A DNA stretch of 64,000 bases from Yamagishiella unicocca (GCA_003116995.1 BDSL01000046.1:620001-684000); one strand, 5' to 3'. Positions 25,101 to 37,265 are shown, numbered from the stretch's first letter. Notes: generated by a model not told the origin, from the letters alone. Numbers and translations: made by a program.

Positions 25101-27635
25101 GAACGGAAACGGACGAACGGAACAAACGGAATGAACGGAACGAATGGAACGAACGGAACACACGAACGGAAACAAGGACGCCGCGCGGTTTACGGAAACG
25201 GTTTGAGGGGCCAGTTTCTTGGCGCATGGTGGAGAACCGGGTGAGGTGGCTGGACATGTGATAGCGAAGCGCGGTGACGCCCGGACCCGCCCGAATACCG
25301 ACCGGGAACTTGTGGCTTTATTAGTTATGTGCCGGACAGGATCAGCCAGCATCCGTGGCAGGATGCCGAAGTCGTGCCGTGCTGGCATACTGTACCGGAA
25401 AACGCGAGAGCACAGACGAACACCCACGTGCCCGCAGACAAGCACGCAAGTGTACAGGCACTTAGCTATCAAAAAGGAGCAGGAATGGGGAGGGCGGTGC
25501 GGGGACGGGCAGGATGGAAGAGCTGTTGTGCGGTGTTAGCGCTGGAAGCGGTGCGCGATGCGTGGGCAGCACATGTGCGTGTGCCTGCTGGTTGGTTGCG
25601 TGTTCTGTTGGCAGGTTTGAGGAGAGCCTTTGGAAGGCATGTCACTCAGACGAGAGCAGGTGTAGGGAGAACAGAAAGGTGCGGGGGGCCGCGGGTGGGG
25701 AGGGTCAGCAGACAGGCCGCCCGTCAGGGATGCTGGAAGGGAGGAATGAGGAGGCGCCGTGACACTCTTTGGGAAGACGGCGAATGGGCAGTTAGGGAGC
25801 CGGCAGGTGAGGCGTTGCCGCAGCAACGCCCAAATTCACTGTTTCCTTACGTTAGTCCGGATTTATACGAAGTCACCGCAGCGTTCAGCAGCTGACGTCG
25901 GTAATGTCGAGTTGGTTACGAACTGGTTTTTGCAACGGGCATTTACCCAAGGATTTTGCGTCGCCTTGGAAAGTCCTACTGAGGTCAGAAGAAAGCGTCG
26001 ATCTCCGTTTCGTTCCTAAGAGGCCACGTAACATCGCAAGAAAATGGTCGCATTTTCGACTCGAGTGGTGGTAACATCGAGCAAATGCGCCGGCTCCTGT
26101 GCGGCGTTGTGCCGCGACGAAATGCATGGGCGAATATGGCTTCATGGTCACATCATCATGGTGTACTGCCTCTTATGACCCGCAGCACTATCGTTAAAAA
26201 ACGGTTCGCCTCTAGCGGTTTTATGTTCGAAGGTACGCGGCAGGCAGTACGGCTGGGACGCGCCTGCGCACCTGCTGTAATGGCCAATCACTTTAGCAAT
26301 TAATGTTTGGAAATTGTGGAGGATATGCTAAGATCCGCGAAGACGCGGTTAGCTGGACGAAAAAAGGGAGCAACCGCCCACAGTGTAGATCATGGCCAAT
26401 TGCAGTAAATAAGATAAGCTCCAGGCACCTTGCATGTTCGTTAGGTAATGTTCGCGATCCATAGCGCCTTCTTCATACACAGACGAGCTCGGGGTGCGCC
26501 TCAACCGCTTTGGATGGGCGAGTTGGAGAGGGCTGGGGTTTGCTTCAGCTCCGCCAGCGGCCGGAGCATATGGGACTGGCGATGGCGGCGGTGCGAGGAG
26601 GTGGCGATGGCAGCGGCCCGGCCAGAACCCCCCCAGACCCAGACCCCTGTGCGCTCTTCCGTACAAGCCTGCCCCCCTCCTCGTCCGAGCCGCAGGTGGC
26701 ACTGGGCCCTATGTACGTCACAGCCATAGCGGCCTGCCTCACCGGCGACCGAGCCGGCGGATTGGCTGCCCGGCTGGCGTCCCTCACCGCGCCGGCCCTG
26801 TGGCTGGTCTACTTGGTGGTGATGTGGGTCGAGGGAGGTGCGTGCTTGCGCGCGCGTGCGGAAGGAAGGAACAAGTTTCTCAACTGCCCGTCTGTATGTG
26901 TGTACGTATCCACGGGGTTCCTGCAACCTCCAGACTTCGCAGCCCTGTGCATTCCAGCTACATCCTGCCGCTCACGTCCTGCACGCCCGCTCCGCGGCCC
27001 GCCACGCAGCCCGGCGCGTCAAGCTGTCGTACGACCCGCGCAGCGACTCCGAGTTCGCCCAAGCGCTGCGTGCAATACGGGACGCCAACGGCCGCAGCAC
27101 ACGCCGGCCCCGAAGCCAGCTGGGTTACGTCGAGGCGGCCGACCCCCCCCCTCCAGCCCCGGCGGGCGTGACCAGCCCTGCCCCGCCCGCTGCCACGCCC
27201 GCTGCCCCGCCCCTGGCCACCCCATGGGCCATCCCAACCGCGCCGGCCATCCCAGACGCAGTTGCCAAACACTTGAGTGCTGTCGAGCGGGGGCTTCTGA
27301 CCGACATCCTGGCGCAGGGCCCTCCGAGTCACGTCTTCCCCGCCGACTCGTGCTGCGTGTGCTTTGGCGAGCTGGCCGCACCGGGCGATGCGGCGGCCTC
27401 CGCCCAAGTCGAAAGCAGCGCGCACGGAGGCCGCGGGGAGCTGGGCCCGGCGGGTCGAGGCAGGGAGCTGGGCGCTCCTGCTGATGGCGGGGATGAGGAG
27501 GCGGTGCAGGTGCTGCGGTGCGGTCACACCTTCCACCTGGCCTGTGTCCTGTTATGGCTTCAACGCAATCCTAGGTGCCCTGTGTGTCGCGAGCCCGCCG
27601 TGGGTCGCTCCCGCCATTCCAACATGCTGTTTTGA
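19133..27635 (+). CDS. Polytopic membrane RING-H2 protein, probable E3 ubiquitin ligase
   Basis: A phase-consistent chain of GT-AG exons: 19133-19260, 19497-~19750, (one possible exon at ~20.15-20.36 kb), 20475-20607, 20798-20982, 21648-21877, 22190-22299, 22601-22711, 23047-23315, 23815 (or 23770)-24222, 24489-24809, 26696-26837, 27010-27635 (TGA). The start is ATG 19133 (MGVITAFLGAASAYVGF). Roughly 1,000 residues, mostly Ala/Leu/Val/Arg-rich, with about a dozen predicted membrane segments, for example YALLVVPAFAVWLVACLAM, ASVAVLLGFLGLVGALG and TAPALWLVYLVVMW. The C-terminus is a RING-H2: CCVC, a 52-residue spacer, CGHTFHLAC, ten residues, CPVC. RING-H2 domains bind zinc and recruit E2 enzymes; membrane-anchored C-terminal RINGs occur in ER ligases such as HRD1. 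Function and location are inferred. The 1.9-kb intron before exon 26696 carries dispersed repeats; if transcription ended at TGTAA 26276, the RING part would be a separate gene, but the phases argue for one. Confidence 0.72.
19962..20004 (+). repeat. Dispersed repeat X, core fragment
   Basis: Contains GCATGCTGGGGAACTGGG and TTGAGGTGACGAAA, the core shared with the copies at 24.8, 25.0, 52.7 and 59.7 kb. It lies in an intron of the RING-H2 gene. Confidence 0.6.
21135..21348 (+). repeat. 37-bp tandem repeat, six copies, intronic
   Basis: Six nearly perfect head-to-tail units start at 21135, 21172, 21209, 21246, 21283 and 21320, each with GGTTGCAAAACCAAACC followed by a G-rich tail. It sits in the intron between exons 20982 and 21648 of the RING-H2 gene. 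37 is not a multiple of three, so the repetitive frames it opens on both strands are artefacts. Confidence 0.95.
23654..23707 (-). repeat. Dispersed repeat X, inverted fragment
   Basis: The reverse complement carries GGGAAACCCGTGTACGAAAG and GGAAAACCGTTTAGGAC, matching the 5' part of the repeat at 24.83 kb. It is intronic. Confidence 0.6.
24826..24912 (+). repeat. Dispersed repeat X, near-complete copy
   Basis: Ordered blocks: GAGGAAGACC, AGACCGTTTAGAACAGACG, TTTCGAGATGCATGCTGGAG and AACTGGGTTGAGG. The same order is seen at 24964, 52681 and 59686. It lies at the start of the 1.9-kb intron of the RING-H2 gene. Confidence 0.7.
24964..25080 (+). repeat. Dispersed repeat X, copy with 3' extension
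   Basis: Carries GGTGCATGCTGGAGGACC, TGGTTGAGGAAACGAAAATC and GGAGGTCGAATGTCGATCC. The 3' block GGAGGTCGA-TGTCGA recurs at 52.79 kb. A partial third copy follows at about 25180-25245. Confidence 0.65.
25099..25178 (+). repeat. AACGGAA-type minisatellite
   Basis: Irregular tandem units built on GAACGGAA/GAACGAATG. It lies directly downstream of a repeat X copy inside the same intron. Confidence 0.75.
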
Positions 27636-28224
27636 TGCGATAGATAGGAAGCAAGCGGACTTCGGAGCGATTGGGCAAGCGGAACTGTTTAACTTGTTGG
27701 CGCGAGAGACCTGTTTGCGATTTTATTTAGAAGTCGCCGAGGGGGCTGAGACGGTGGGGCGCGAGCACGCACCGCGTGAGGCGAGCGAGTGGTTGAGGTA
27801 GCGCCGCTGCTGTTTCGAGGCGGGTGCGCAGCTTCTGGGAGCTCCCAGTATACGAAAGGCGGAATGGATGCGGGAAACGTTGCTTGCTGCTTGCCTCCAT
27901 TACGTATGTGTTCAAGCGGCGGCCCTTCCTGTTAGTGTATTTGGCAGTCGGCCGGGACGGGGATGCGGCGAGGCAGGGACTCGGCATGCGTCGAGAATCG
28001 ATGACGCGGGCGGGTGTGATAGAGTTGTGTGGAGGCAGGTGCCGCGCAACCCTGCAAAAAGGCGCGTGCTTGCTATTGGGACGGCGATTACTTGCAGCGT
28101 CGTTGACGACCGCGTTGAAACGGGGGTCGGTGTTGGGAAGAGTGACTAAGCCAGTTGGCGGCGGGTGCGGTGCGGCGGGAAGGCAACGGTTAGCGGGAAC
28201 CTCTGGGACTGTACACGCTTGGCC

Positions 28225-28229
28225 TGTAA
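28225..28229 (+). promoter_or_regulatory. TGTAA polyadenylation signal, candidate for the RING-H2 gene
   Basis: The first TGTAA after the stop codon at 27635, about 590 bases downstream, a long but acceptable volvocine 3' UTR. Confidence 0.45.
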
Positions 28230-30037
28230 CCTTCCGCGCATGATCCACAAGAGCTTGTTATGACATGGCGTCAGAGGCATTGGGGTTTATCTAGCTGACA
28301 GGCAGGTGGATAAAGTGGTCCCGAACTTGCAACCGGCGGGCGGGTAGGTACCGGATACCGGAAGGGCAAGGCGAGGGGAAGCGTGGAGAAGGGCCCCAAA
28401 GAGCCGGACCTCCAGGGCATGCGAAGCTGCTTAAGTGTGAGGATCGCATGCTAGCATTCCTCACACTCCGGCCCGTTATGGTATGTCCTCCGTGCTTGGG
28501 AGGCGCAGTCATGAGGCGCACCTATGAGAAGGTGCCCCCGATAAGCGCTTGGCATGGCGACGTGCGTGAGGAAGTCAAAATTTATGCGGCAACGTCCGTC
28601 CGTCAGCCGTTGAGGTGGTGTGAGGCCGCTTCGAGGAAGCGCACGCCAGGTAGCAATAGGTTTCGGAGGACGGAAACGGAGTTCGGCCTCCGGTATTTCA
28701 TTAACACAGGGACAATCGATTGGGCATTTCCTGTCGATTGCAATCAAAATTACCGGTAGGACGTATGTTGATGCGGACCGATAGTTGACTTGATGGCGGG
28801 CGCGCCCGAATGCATTCGCGACTTCATAGAGACGCTTTTCACAATTTATAGCCCAAAGTGTATATGATAGCAATCAAAGCTTTACAGGCTTGACCTTTAT
28901 AGAATAACGCCAGGTGAGGTTGATACATTTTAAGGCTGCGGGACATCCAAAACCAGTAGCAACTACAACACGATCATAAACGCGCTTTATTTATATTGGA
29001 AGGGAAGTTTGCAAAGGCGGCGCTGAGGCACGGAAACCGCTGCGCGCTGGCACGAGTGCTCAACCAGGTTTGTAACACTGCTTGCGTTTCATATTTCAAT
29101 ATCCATTTTTTACACATATTGCATGCAGTCCAGGATGAAGGGGATGGCGCATCATGATTTGCTTTTTGGCGAGCCAGCGTAAATTTTCTTCTTTAAGATG
29201 CCTGTCGCTTACACGCGTTAGCAAGTGTGTGACCAGTTATTGAAAATAATCTCTTGCACTGCCCAATCAGCAACTCTTGTGCTTCTTGTCGAGCGGATAG
29301 TCAAGTGTATTCTGCTTGGTTTAGAGCTCTGGATTGCGCTTGGCCTCTTACTCAACATATGCATTCTGCTGTCTCCTTCGGCAGCTGCTGCAGAAGTAGA
29401 TTCCGCGCGCTTAAACCGCACTCGACACTACTATCGCACGCCGAGTCCCGCGTCGATGTGCGGCTTCCTGCTGGCTGTACAGGTTTCACAGATACAGACA
29501 CGGCACAGAGCGCTCCTCGATTGGCGCCGCGATGACCTACGGGGACGTTCCTCGCCATCGGACCAAAGTTACCCGCGTCAAGCAACTTACCACCGCTCCG
29601 GTAAGGCAAAAAGTAGGCGAGGCGTACAAGATTGTTCTACAAGCTTCGCTAAACGCTTTTGCAGTAACATTCCTATATTTCCTATTCGAGGTCCATGGGT
29701 CCACCCACTTGGGCGCCTTGCCTGCCGCACCATAAGTCGGTCGCGAAATGACCTTCGCACATCGCCACTTTACCTCACATCTCTCTCGCGGGCTTCCTGC
29801 AGGATTGTGCCAAAGGACCTATCGGTCGACACAGCCGACTGCCTAACGGCATGGCAGCCTGCTAGCACAGCCCACAATACACCTGCAGCTACTCGGTCCG
29901 CCAAGCAACATTCCGCGAATCCTCCCCTGAACGCCCATCGCCACTCACCTCAAGCCTCGTGAAAAACTCGTCTCCAGCTCTACATCTTGACCCCGAGCGG
30001 CGCTAGCCGCCCTCAGACATAGGAACAGCCTTGCCGT
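28230..30037. other. Intergenic region upstream of the Gln-rich gene
   Basis: No supported gene. A hydrophobic frame begins near 29225 but lacks a convincing ATG and splice context. The last few hundred bases should hold the promoter and 5' UTR of the gene at 30038; a short upstream exon cannot be excluded. Confidence 0.4.
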
Positions 30038-33000
30038 ATGAGGCCTCAGTCGCCGCCTGGCGGCGCGCTGATTGGCGACGGCAGCGGTGCCACGTCAGCA
30101 GGCCAGGCACTTGACCAGCTCTGGCACGACCTCCCCAGCCGTGATGCCGCCACCCCCTTCGGAGGAGACTTCGGAATGCCCACTGACTTGGACCTCATGT
30201 GCGGCGGTGGCGCGAGCCCCTTGGATCTCATCTCCAGCAGCGACGGTGTGACCGGTGGGCACCGGCAGACGAGCAAGCGCTCTCGTGTGGATCTGGTCTT
30301 GCGGTCTGGATCCGCCCCGGCTGACGGCGGCTGCCCCGACTGCGGCTGCATGTCACCCCCCGGCAGCAGGAGGGATGACGACAGCTCGCCTTTTGGCGGC
30401 ATCGACTACGGCAGCTCATCGTTGGCGCCGTCGCCGAGACAGCCGCACCCACAGCAGCACCTGCAGCGCCAGGAGCAGCACCCGCAGCAGCACCCGCAGC
30501 AGCACCAGGAGCAGCACCAGGAGCGGGCGCCCTGGGTGATGCCGCCGCCGCTGGTGGCTCCCCCCTGGATGCCCGACAGCGGCTGCTGCGCCCACACGTG
30601 CGGCCCGAGCAGCCGTGATGTTCCGAGCCCGCACCCCGCCCCTCCCGCAGGCTCCGTCCACCTGCAGCCGCAGCCGTACGAGCTGGCCCCGTGCCTGTCC
30701 GAGCAGTGCTCAGCCGGGGCCCAGCTTCAGACCGACGCCCCCGGGGGCACCTCCTCCCTGCCACCGCCGCCACCAGGCTTCAACCGCTGCGCCAGCGGAG
30801 GCATGCGGGCGGAGTCCAGGGCCACAGCCGCGGCCGCAGCGGCAGCTTTTGCCTGCATAGGTCCCGGGGCCGTGTGGTCGGGCACGGGAGACGATATGGT
30901 GACAGATGATGGCGAGCCGCCGTCGACGCCTGCGGCGGCGGCTGGCGCCGCCGTACAGGATGTCGCCGCGGCGGCGGCGCCGCCGCCGCCGCGGCTTGCC
31001 CGCCGTCACAGCGGCTCTCCCAGTGAGCAGCCCACCGCGGCTGCCGTTGCCAGCATGGAGCACAGCGCCTGTGCGGGCGGCACTGCGAGTGTGGGTCTGG
31101 TCGCCGAGCGGTGCGGCGGGGCGCGGGGAGGCACATGCAGCGGTGCGGCCTCGGAGGCCGCCACGTCGTGCGCTAAGACGGCGGCAAGGCCCGCTCAGGT
31201 GCCGGCGCCAGGCCTCAGCATGTTCACCCGTCTGCCGCCGGTGACCACGGGCCTGCCACAGCAGCAGGAGCCACCTCAGCCGCTGTCACAGCAGCAACAA
31301 CAGCAGCAGCTGCAAGTACACGGCGTCCTCGTCGCGGGCGCCCCGCCCGACGGCGCTGCTGGAGGGGCCAGGACAGGCGGAGCCGGGCCGCCATCCAGGA
31401 AGGCGTCAATGGTTGCTGGAGAGCCGACCCCTGGGTCTCCATACCCTAATCAAGCACCGGTAAGCCGTGTTCCGCATTTTCTGTGCGGCCGGGGCTCCGC
31501 CATTCATTGCCGCGGGGGACAGCCGGGGCGAGTGTGTCGAATCGAGGCTTGGTTGCACATGGGTTGGCTTAGTGAGGCATGCAGATGGCATCTTTCGCGC
31601 CTGCGCTACATTCTGATAGCACCAAGGGTTCAGCAGGCTTGGGACTCGCGAGCTAGGGTTTCGTTCGCGCACCTCCCCGGTCTTTCGATTATACTGCGGT
31701 CTAGGCCAGCTGCCTGCCAGCCCCCCGCCCCCGAGTTTCTTTGCAGTTGTTGCGCTGGTGTATACCGGTAGTGACCGTGACCGACATAGTGCGTCAGCGA
31801 TGGCCTACAAGAGCGATGTGTCAGGGCTGGCATGTCGCCCCTCCCCTCGCCTGTTTTCTTGCCTGCAGGGGTGCTTCGACTACGCCAGCATGTGGCGGAT
31901 GGTGGGAGAGACCCTCGACTGGCCGCCATGCGGCCCTGGGACAGCCCGGGCGGGTGGCCCCGGGCAGCCGGCACCGCCCTGCGTCGGCTCGGGTGGCAGC
32001 GCCCTGGCCGGCAAGCACTCGCTGTCCCTGCCGCACCACAGCAGCAACGTATTTACCATTACCACGGGCAACAGCATCGAGCGCAGTTTGCCTCTGCTGA
32101 TCCAGTCGGGTAGCTGCAAGGCATCGGACACCAGAGGACAGCCTGCTGCACCCGGCGTGCTGTCTTCAAACACGTCGAACCACCAGGCCACCCCCATGCA
32201 CCACAACAGCGGCGCCTTGCGCGAGCCCAACGCTCTGCGGGGGCCGATGCGGCTGGGAAGTCTGCGGCCGCAGCGCGGTGTGGCCCCCAACGCCATCACG
32301 ACTGGCGCCGCGCCGCTGCCGGCTGATGCGAGCATGTTTGCGGTCACGTCATCATCGGCCGCCGCGAGGCCGGGGCTCGCAGTGGCTGGGTGGTGTGGCG
32401 CCTATGATGCGGATCAGCTGCAGCAGCCGCAGCAGCAGCCATGCTGGTTGAGTCAGAGCTCCAGGGAGCGCACTCGGCAGTTGCAGCAGCGCGAGTACCA
32501 GCACCAGCAGTACCAGCACCAGCAGTACCAGCACCAGCAGTACCAGCACCAGCAGTACCAGCAGCAACGCCGGCGCAGGCAGGAGGGCGAGGTGGATACG
32601 CTGGTGATGGGCGAGGTGGCAGATGACGCCATCAGCTCCTGTGGATCCCAGGAGCTTATGGCAAGGACGTCAACGGCGGGCCACTGGGCGCCGCAGCTGC
32701 CGACCCAACAGCAGCAGCAGCAGCGGCACCAGCAGCAGCAGGAGGAGCAGCAATCTGTCCCTCCGTACAGCTACCGGTGTCAAGATGTGCACATGACGTC
32801 GTACACGCCGTACTACCACATGACGGCGTCCACGCCGTACGCGCCGGTGGCTGAAGGGGCTCCACAGCAATCCGCGGATGATTGCGAGATGGACCCGGTG
32901 GTGGCGGAAGGTGATGGTGGGGTACCTGATGCCATGATGACGCCTCAGGACGGCTATGCTGGGGCTCAGTTTGAAGGGGCCCCTGGTGGCGCCACCGGTG

Positions 33001-36000
33001 CCGGCGCCTTCCGGCCTGAGGTGCCCAGGTATGCGGACCAGGAATGCCGGCAGCCACCACAGCCGCCGCCGCCGTCCGCCTGGGCTGTGGGGCCGCTGCC
33101 GCCGTCGGCGCCTGCAGCGCCCCCGGGTGACGGACCGGAGGCGGCGCAGGCCCGTGATGTGCACATGTTGCACAGCGACGGCGGCAGCGTGTGGGTGAAG
33201 GCGTCGTACTGGGACGAGGTGGAACCGACGTACGGCAGCGCCTCGGGCTCCCTCGGGGGCACTCCTCCTCCCCCTCCTGCTCCTCCTGCGCCTCCTGCTC
33301 CGGGGCAGCAGCAGCAGCAGCATCAGGCGCACCAGGCGCGCCAGTCTGAGGGCCCGGGTGTGCCGTCTCAGATGCCGGACCAGCGGCAGATGCCGCCTGC
33401 ATCACTGCCACAGAGGCAGGGGGGCGAGCTGCAGCAGCAGCACATGTCAGCCGGCACGCCCTCTCCCGCCGCGACGTCTAATCTGCTGACCCAGGGAGCG
33501 CCCTCGTGCCCCACCGTCACCGAGCTGCAGCGTCCGACGTCGCCTTCTCCTCGGCAGCATCCCGCGCCGCAGCACCTGCATGAGCAGCAGCACTGGTACC
33601 CGGACAGACATCCGCACACGCACCCGCAGCACCCGCACACGCACCAGCACCCGCAGCAGCAGCAGCATCAGCAGCACCCGCAGCAGCAGCAGCAGAGACA
33701 GCCGCAGGATCCCTGCGGCCTCGAGCAGCCGCCGAACGGCTGCAACGCCTTCACCCCTGCCCCCGTCTACTCGTATGTCTCCATGTGCGAGGTCGCTCCG
33801 CCGCCCCAGCCGTCGTACCAAGTGGTGCAGTACATCGGGCATGGCGACCAGCAAGCAGACGACCCGCCGGCAGAGGGACAGCCCTCGCCGCCTCCCCTTG
33901 CGGAGCCGCAAGTTGACACGCCCAGGTGGCCTCCCACCGCCCGCAGGGGCCAGTCAGGCAGGTTCGACAGTCGTGGCGCCGAGGGTTGCGGAGGCCAGGC
34001 GGGGTCTGGTGGGCGCGGTGCTGAGGCAGGCGCTGGGATGCAGAGCGGGCCCAGCAGCTGCTTCCCCGGGGTACCTTGTTCCTGTTGGCCGCATCGACCG
34101 TCGGCGCTGTCCAACTGGCCGCAGCAGCAGCAGCAGCAGGTGGCCCCTTGGGACGCCAGCGGCATGGTGGCTGACCCCGGGGCGCCAGGCGCTGCGGGCC
34201 GCAAGCGAGGCTGCCACAGCGACGCCGGCGAGGGCGACTGCTCGGACTCCAGCAGCCGTCGTTCGTCGTACAGCGGCAGCCCCGCCGCCGCGGCGGCGGC
34301 CCGGCGTCAGGTGCTGCAGCAGCAGCCGGCGCGACACGATCGCCAGCCCGCGCTGTCCGGCCAGTCCCACGGCGTCGACGCGGCCCCCGGCAGCAGCAGC
34401 GATGATCGTCAACCGCCGTACGGACGCCCCTCCGGTCGCCCGCCGTACAGTTACTACCCGCCGGGGCCCAGCGGGCGGCCTCCCCTCCAGGCGCCTCCCA
34501 CGTCTTCGTTCCGATCAGCGCCCAACGGCGGCGGCGGTGCCAGTGCGCCGCCGCCGTACGGGCCCTGCACGTGCCCCGTCTGTGTCCAGAGTGGCCAGAT
34601 GTACGACGTCGTACAGCCGGGTTACGGCCCTGCCACCTCGGGGGATCCGTCGTTCGCCAGCCGACCCGCGCTGTTCGCCTTCCCCGGCCCCACGGGGGGC
34701 GGCTGCCCGTGCGATATGTGCCGCCGTAGCGGCATGCCAGGTCCTGCGCTGCAGGCATCGTCCTCAGCCTCACAGCCTCCGCCGCCGCCGCAGCCCCATC
34801 ACCATCCCCACCAGCACCAGCCTGCAGGCTTACCCCCGCGAGCTTCCTACGGAGCCGGCCCGCAGCCCTCGCTGCACTCGGCGCCTCCGCCCTACCCCTC
34901 GGGCCATGCGCATCAGGCCGTGGGGCACGGCGCGCGCGGCTTGAACGTACACTGCGGCCCACCGCCGCCGCCGCCACCACCGCCTCCGTACCCAGTCGGT
35001 CCGGACCAGAGCCACTCAGCCAGGCCCTTCCACCCGCCGCCTCCCTCCGACAGAGCCCCTGCCGGACCCCGTCCCCCACCCGCCGGCTCTTGCACATGTC
35101 CCGCGTGTGTGCCCCCCTCGGCCCCGCCGAACCCTGTCGGCGCAGCTCAGGCCCCACCGCCGCAGGCTGGGCTCGGCGCTGCCTCGTACCCGCAACCCGC
35201 CGCAGCTGTGTCGTACAGCCGCCAGGCGCCGGCAGCGTCTTCATGTCGGGACGACGCCAGCTCCTTGGCCTCAGGGCCATCGGGGTATGGGCCGGGAGTG
35301 CCGCCTCCGCCTCAGCCGCCGCACTGCGCCCCGTCTCAGCCGCCGCAATACCACCCGGCCGCCTCATGGCCGGCTCCGGAGCCTTACCCCCCTCCGCAGC
35401 CGATTCAACACCAACACCACCAACACCAACACCACCAACACCAACACCACCAACACCAACACCACCAACACCAACACCAACACCAACACCACCAGCAACA
35501 GCAGCAACAGCAGCAACAGCAGCAACAGCAGCCGCAGCCGTACGTACACAGTCAGGGCTCCTCTGGAATGAGGCTGCCCCAGCAGCCGGCTATGACCAGT
35601 GAGGCCCCCCAGCAGTGGTTGGATCAGCACCCCTGCGCTGCATCTTCCGCACAGCCGCCGCCGCCGCTGCCGCCCTCGCACCTCCCGCCGCCGCCGCCAC
35701 CACAACAGCCGCCGCAGCAGCAGCAGCCTCATCAATACACAGGCAGCTACGGCTCCACCGGCCCTTATTTCCACTCACACAGCAGCTCCGGCGCGCCCAC
35801 TCAGCCGCCAGCATCGCTTACGTGGCAACACCAGCAGCAGCTTCCTGCTCCCCAACAGATTTACCCCAACGTGCTTCAGAACGAGCCGCCGCCGCCGCAG
35901 CAGCAGCAGCGGGAGGTTCTCCAGTATGCGCAACAGCGGGACAACGAGCTTGCCCTCCAGCCACCACGAACGAACGACGCATCCTTCCAGCTCACGACGC

Positions 36001-37265
36001 CGCCTCCTCAATCCAGAGGGACAATGCAGCCACCTCAGCACGCGCTGGTTTCGTACCCAGTGCGCAACCCCGCGCCGCCGGTGCCGTACTGTACGGCGCC
36101 TGCACCATGCTCGTACTACACGTGCCGCGGCGAGCTTGGGCCCTGCGCGGGCGGCAGCTCGGCAACTCCGCCGCCGCCACCAGCTGCGATGCAGGAGCCG
36201 TACCCGTACGGCGGCGGACCCACCTGTTTTGCGCCGCGGCATTTCGCCGCTGCTCCCCTGGGTGTGGCAGAACCTGACCTGGACCGGCGACCTTCTCTGG
36301 CTGGAACACAGTTCCAACAGCAGCAGCAGCAGCAGCAGCAGCGGCAGCAACAAGAGCACCTTCAGGCGGGCGACCGGGCGGTTATGCAGCAGCAGCCAGC
36401 CCCGCTGCCGCAGCCGGCCGCAGCAGCGACGGCGTGCAGTGTGTGCAGCAGGGGTGCGGCAGGCCTAGTCGAGGCCCCCAGCTGGCAGCCGCAGTGCGGC
36501 ATCGCGCCCGCGCCGTCGTACTTGCGCTCGCCGCCGCCGGAGCCCAGCGTCGAGTGTGGGAGCGAGTGCGGGGAGCCGGCGCGGCCGCCAGTTGGCTTCC
36601 GGTCCGTGTCAGGTGCGAGAGGGGGGTATGAGATAAAATCCGCGGGAGGGGTTTCAATTAAAGAACCGGTAACGCGACTGGGGAAATGTAGTGGGTGCAT
36701 CGCGGGGGAGGGGGGGGGGGCGCTAGGAGGGGCTCGTACCCTGTCGCGATCGGGAGCATGCCGGAGGTCCAGTTGCTGCCCCTGTTGCTGTTCCATGTCA
36801 CCTCAGAATGGACATCAATCACGCTCCCTCCGCCACCCGGTTACACTCCCCCCCCCCAACCGTGTTGACACGGCGTGGGTTGTATAACCCGGCCCCACCC
36901 ACCTCCGCCACTCACATTTTTTAATCTCCCCTGCGGCATTACCTGCCATCCGCTGCGCAGATTTCGCTGCCCCGGAGCCGTTGCCCTGGCCAGCGGGAGC
37001 AGCTCCTTTTGCGTCGCCGTCCTCTGCGTCGCATCCGTCGGGCGCCAGCTTGACCCCGAGCCAGATCTGGCAGTCTGGACCGCAGCCGCACCCTCAGCGG
37101 CAGCCGCCAGCAAGAACGCAGCTGCCTGACGGGCAATCCTACCGCCCGCAGTTGCAGCCGCTGTTGCCCGGAGGTGGCGCCATGGCGCATCCCGTAAACG
37201 AGGATGAAGCTATGTGGGCAGACAACCCACTCGTGTCGTGGCCTCGTCGCTACACTCGCCCTTGA
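30038..37265 (+). CDS. Giant Gln/Pro/His-rich low-complexity protein with CxCPxC motifs
   Basis: Three exons join in phase: 30038-31459, 31869-36612 and 36961-37265 (TGA), giving 2,156 residues. I do not recognise the family. The N-terminus has DQLWHDLPSRDAATPFGGDF and KRSRVDL, possibly a nuclear signal. Most of the protein is disordered: polyQ, five YQHQQ repeats near residue 680-705, an HQHQ block near 1655-1690 and many PPP runs. Short cysteine motifs recur: GCPDCGC (~98), GPCTCPVC (~1371), GGCPCDMC (~1417) and GSCTCPAC (~1546). The C-terminus is more ordered and ends in ADNPLVSWPRRYTRP. The composition resembles transcriptional co-regulators or RNA-binding scaffolds; that is inference. 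No DNA-binding domain was seen. High GC3 and clean splice phases over 7 kb support a real gene. Confidence 0.75.

Noticed and set aside
29225..29962. A 245-codon frame with a hydrophobic N-terminus
   Set aside because: Begins without an ATG; the hydrophobic stretch is followed by random-looking sequence and no supporting introns were found.
33751..35367. A 538-codon open frame on the minus strand
   Set aside because: It is the antisense shadow of the Gln/Pro-rich exon 31869-36612, whose plus-strand frame is longer and spliced in phase; the antisense protein is Arg/Ala-rich without any motif.
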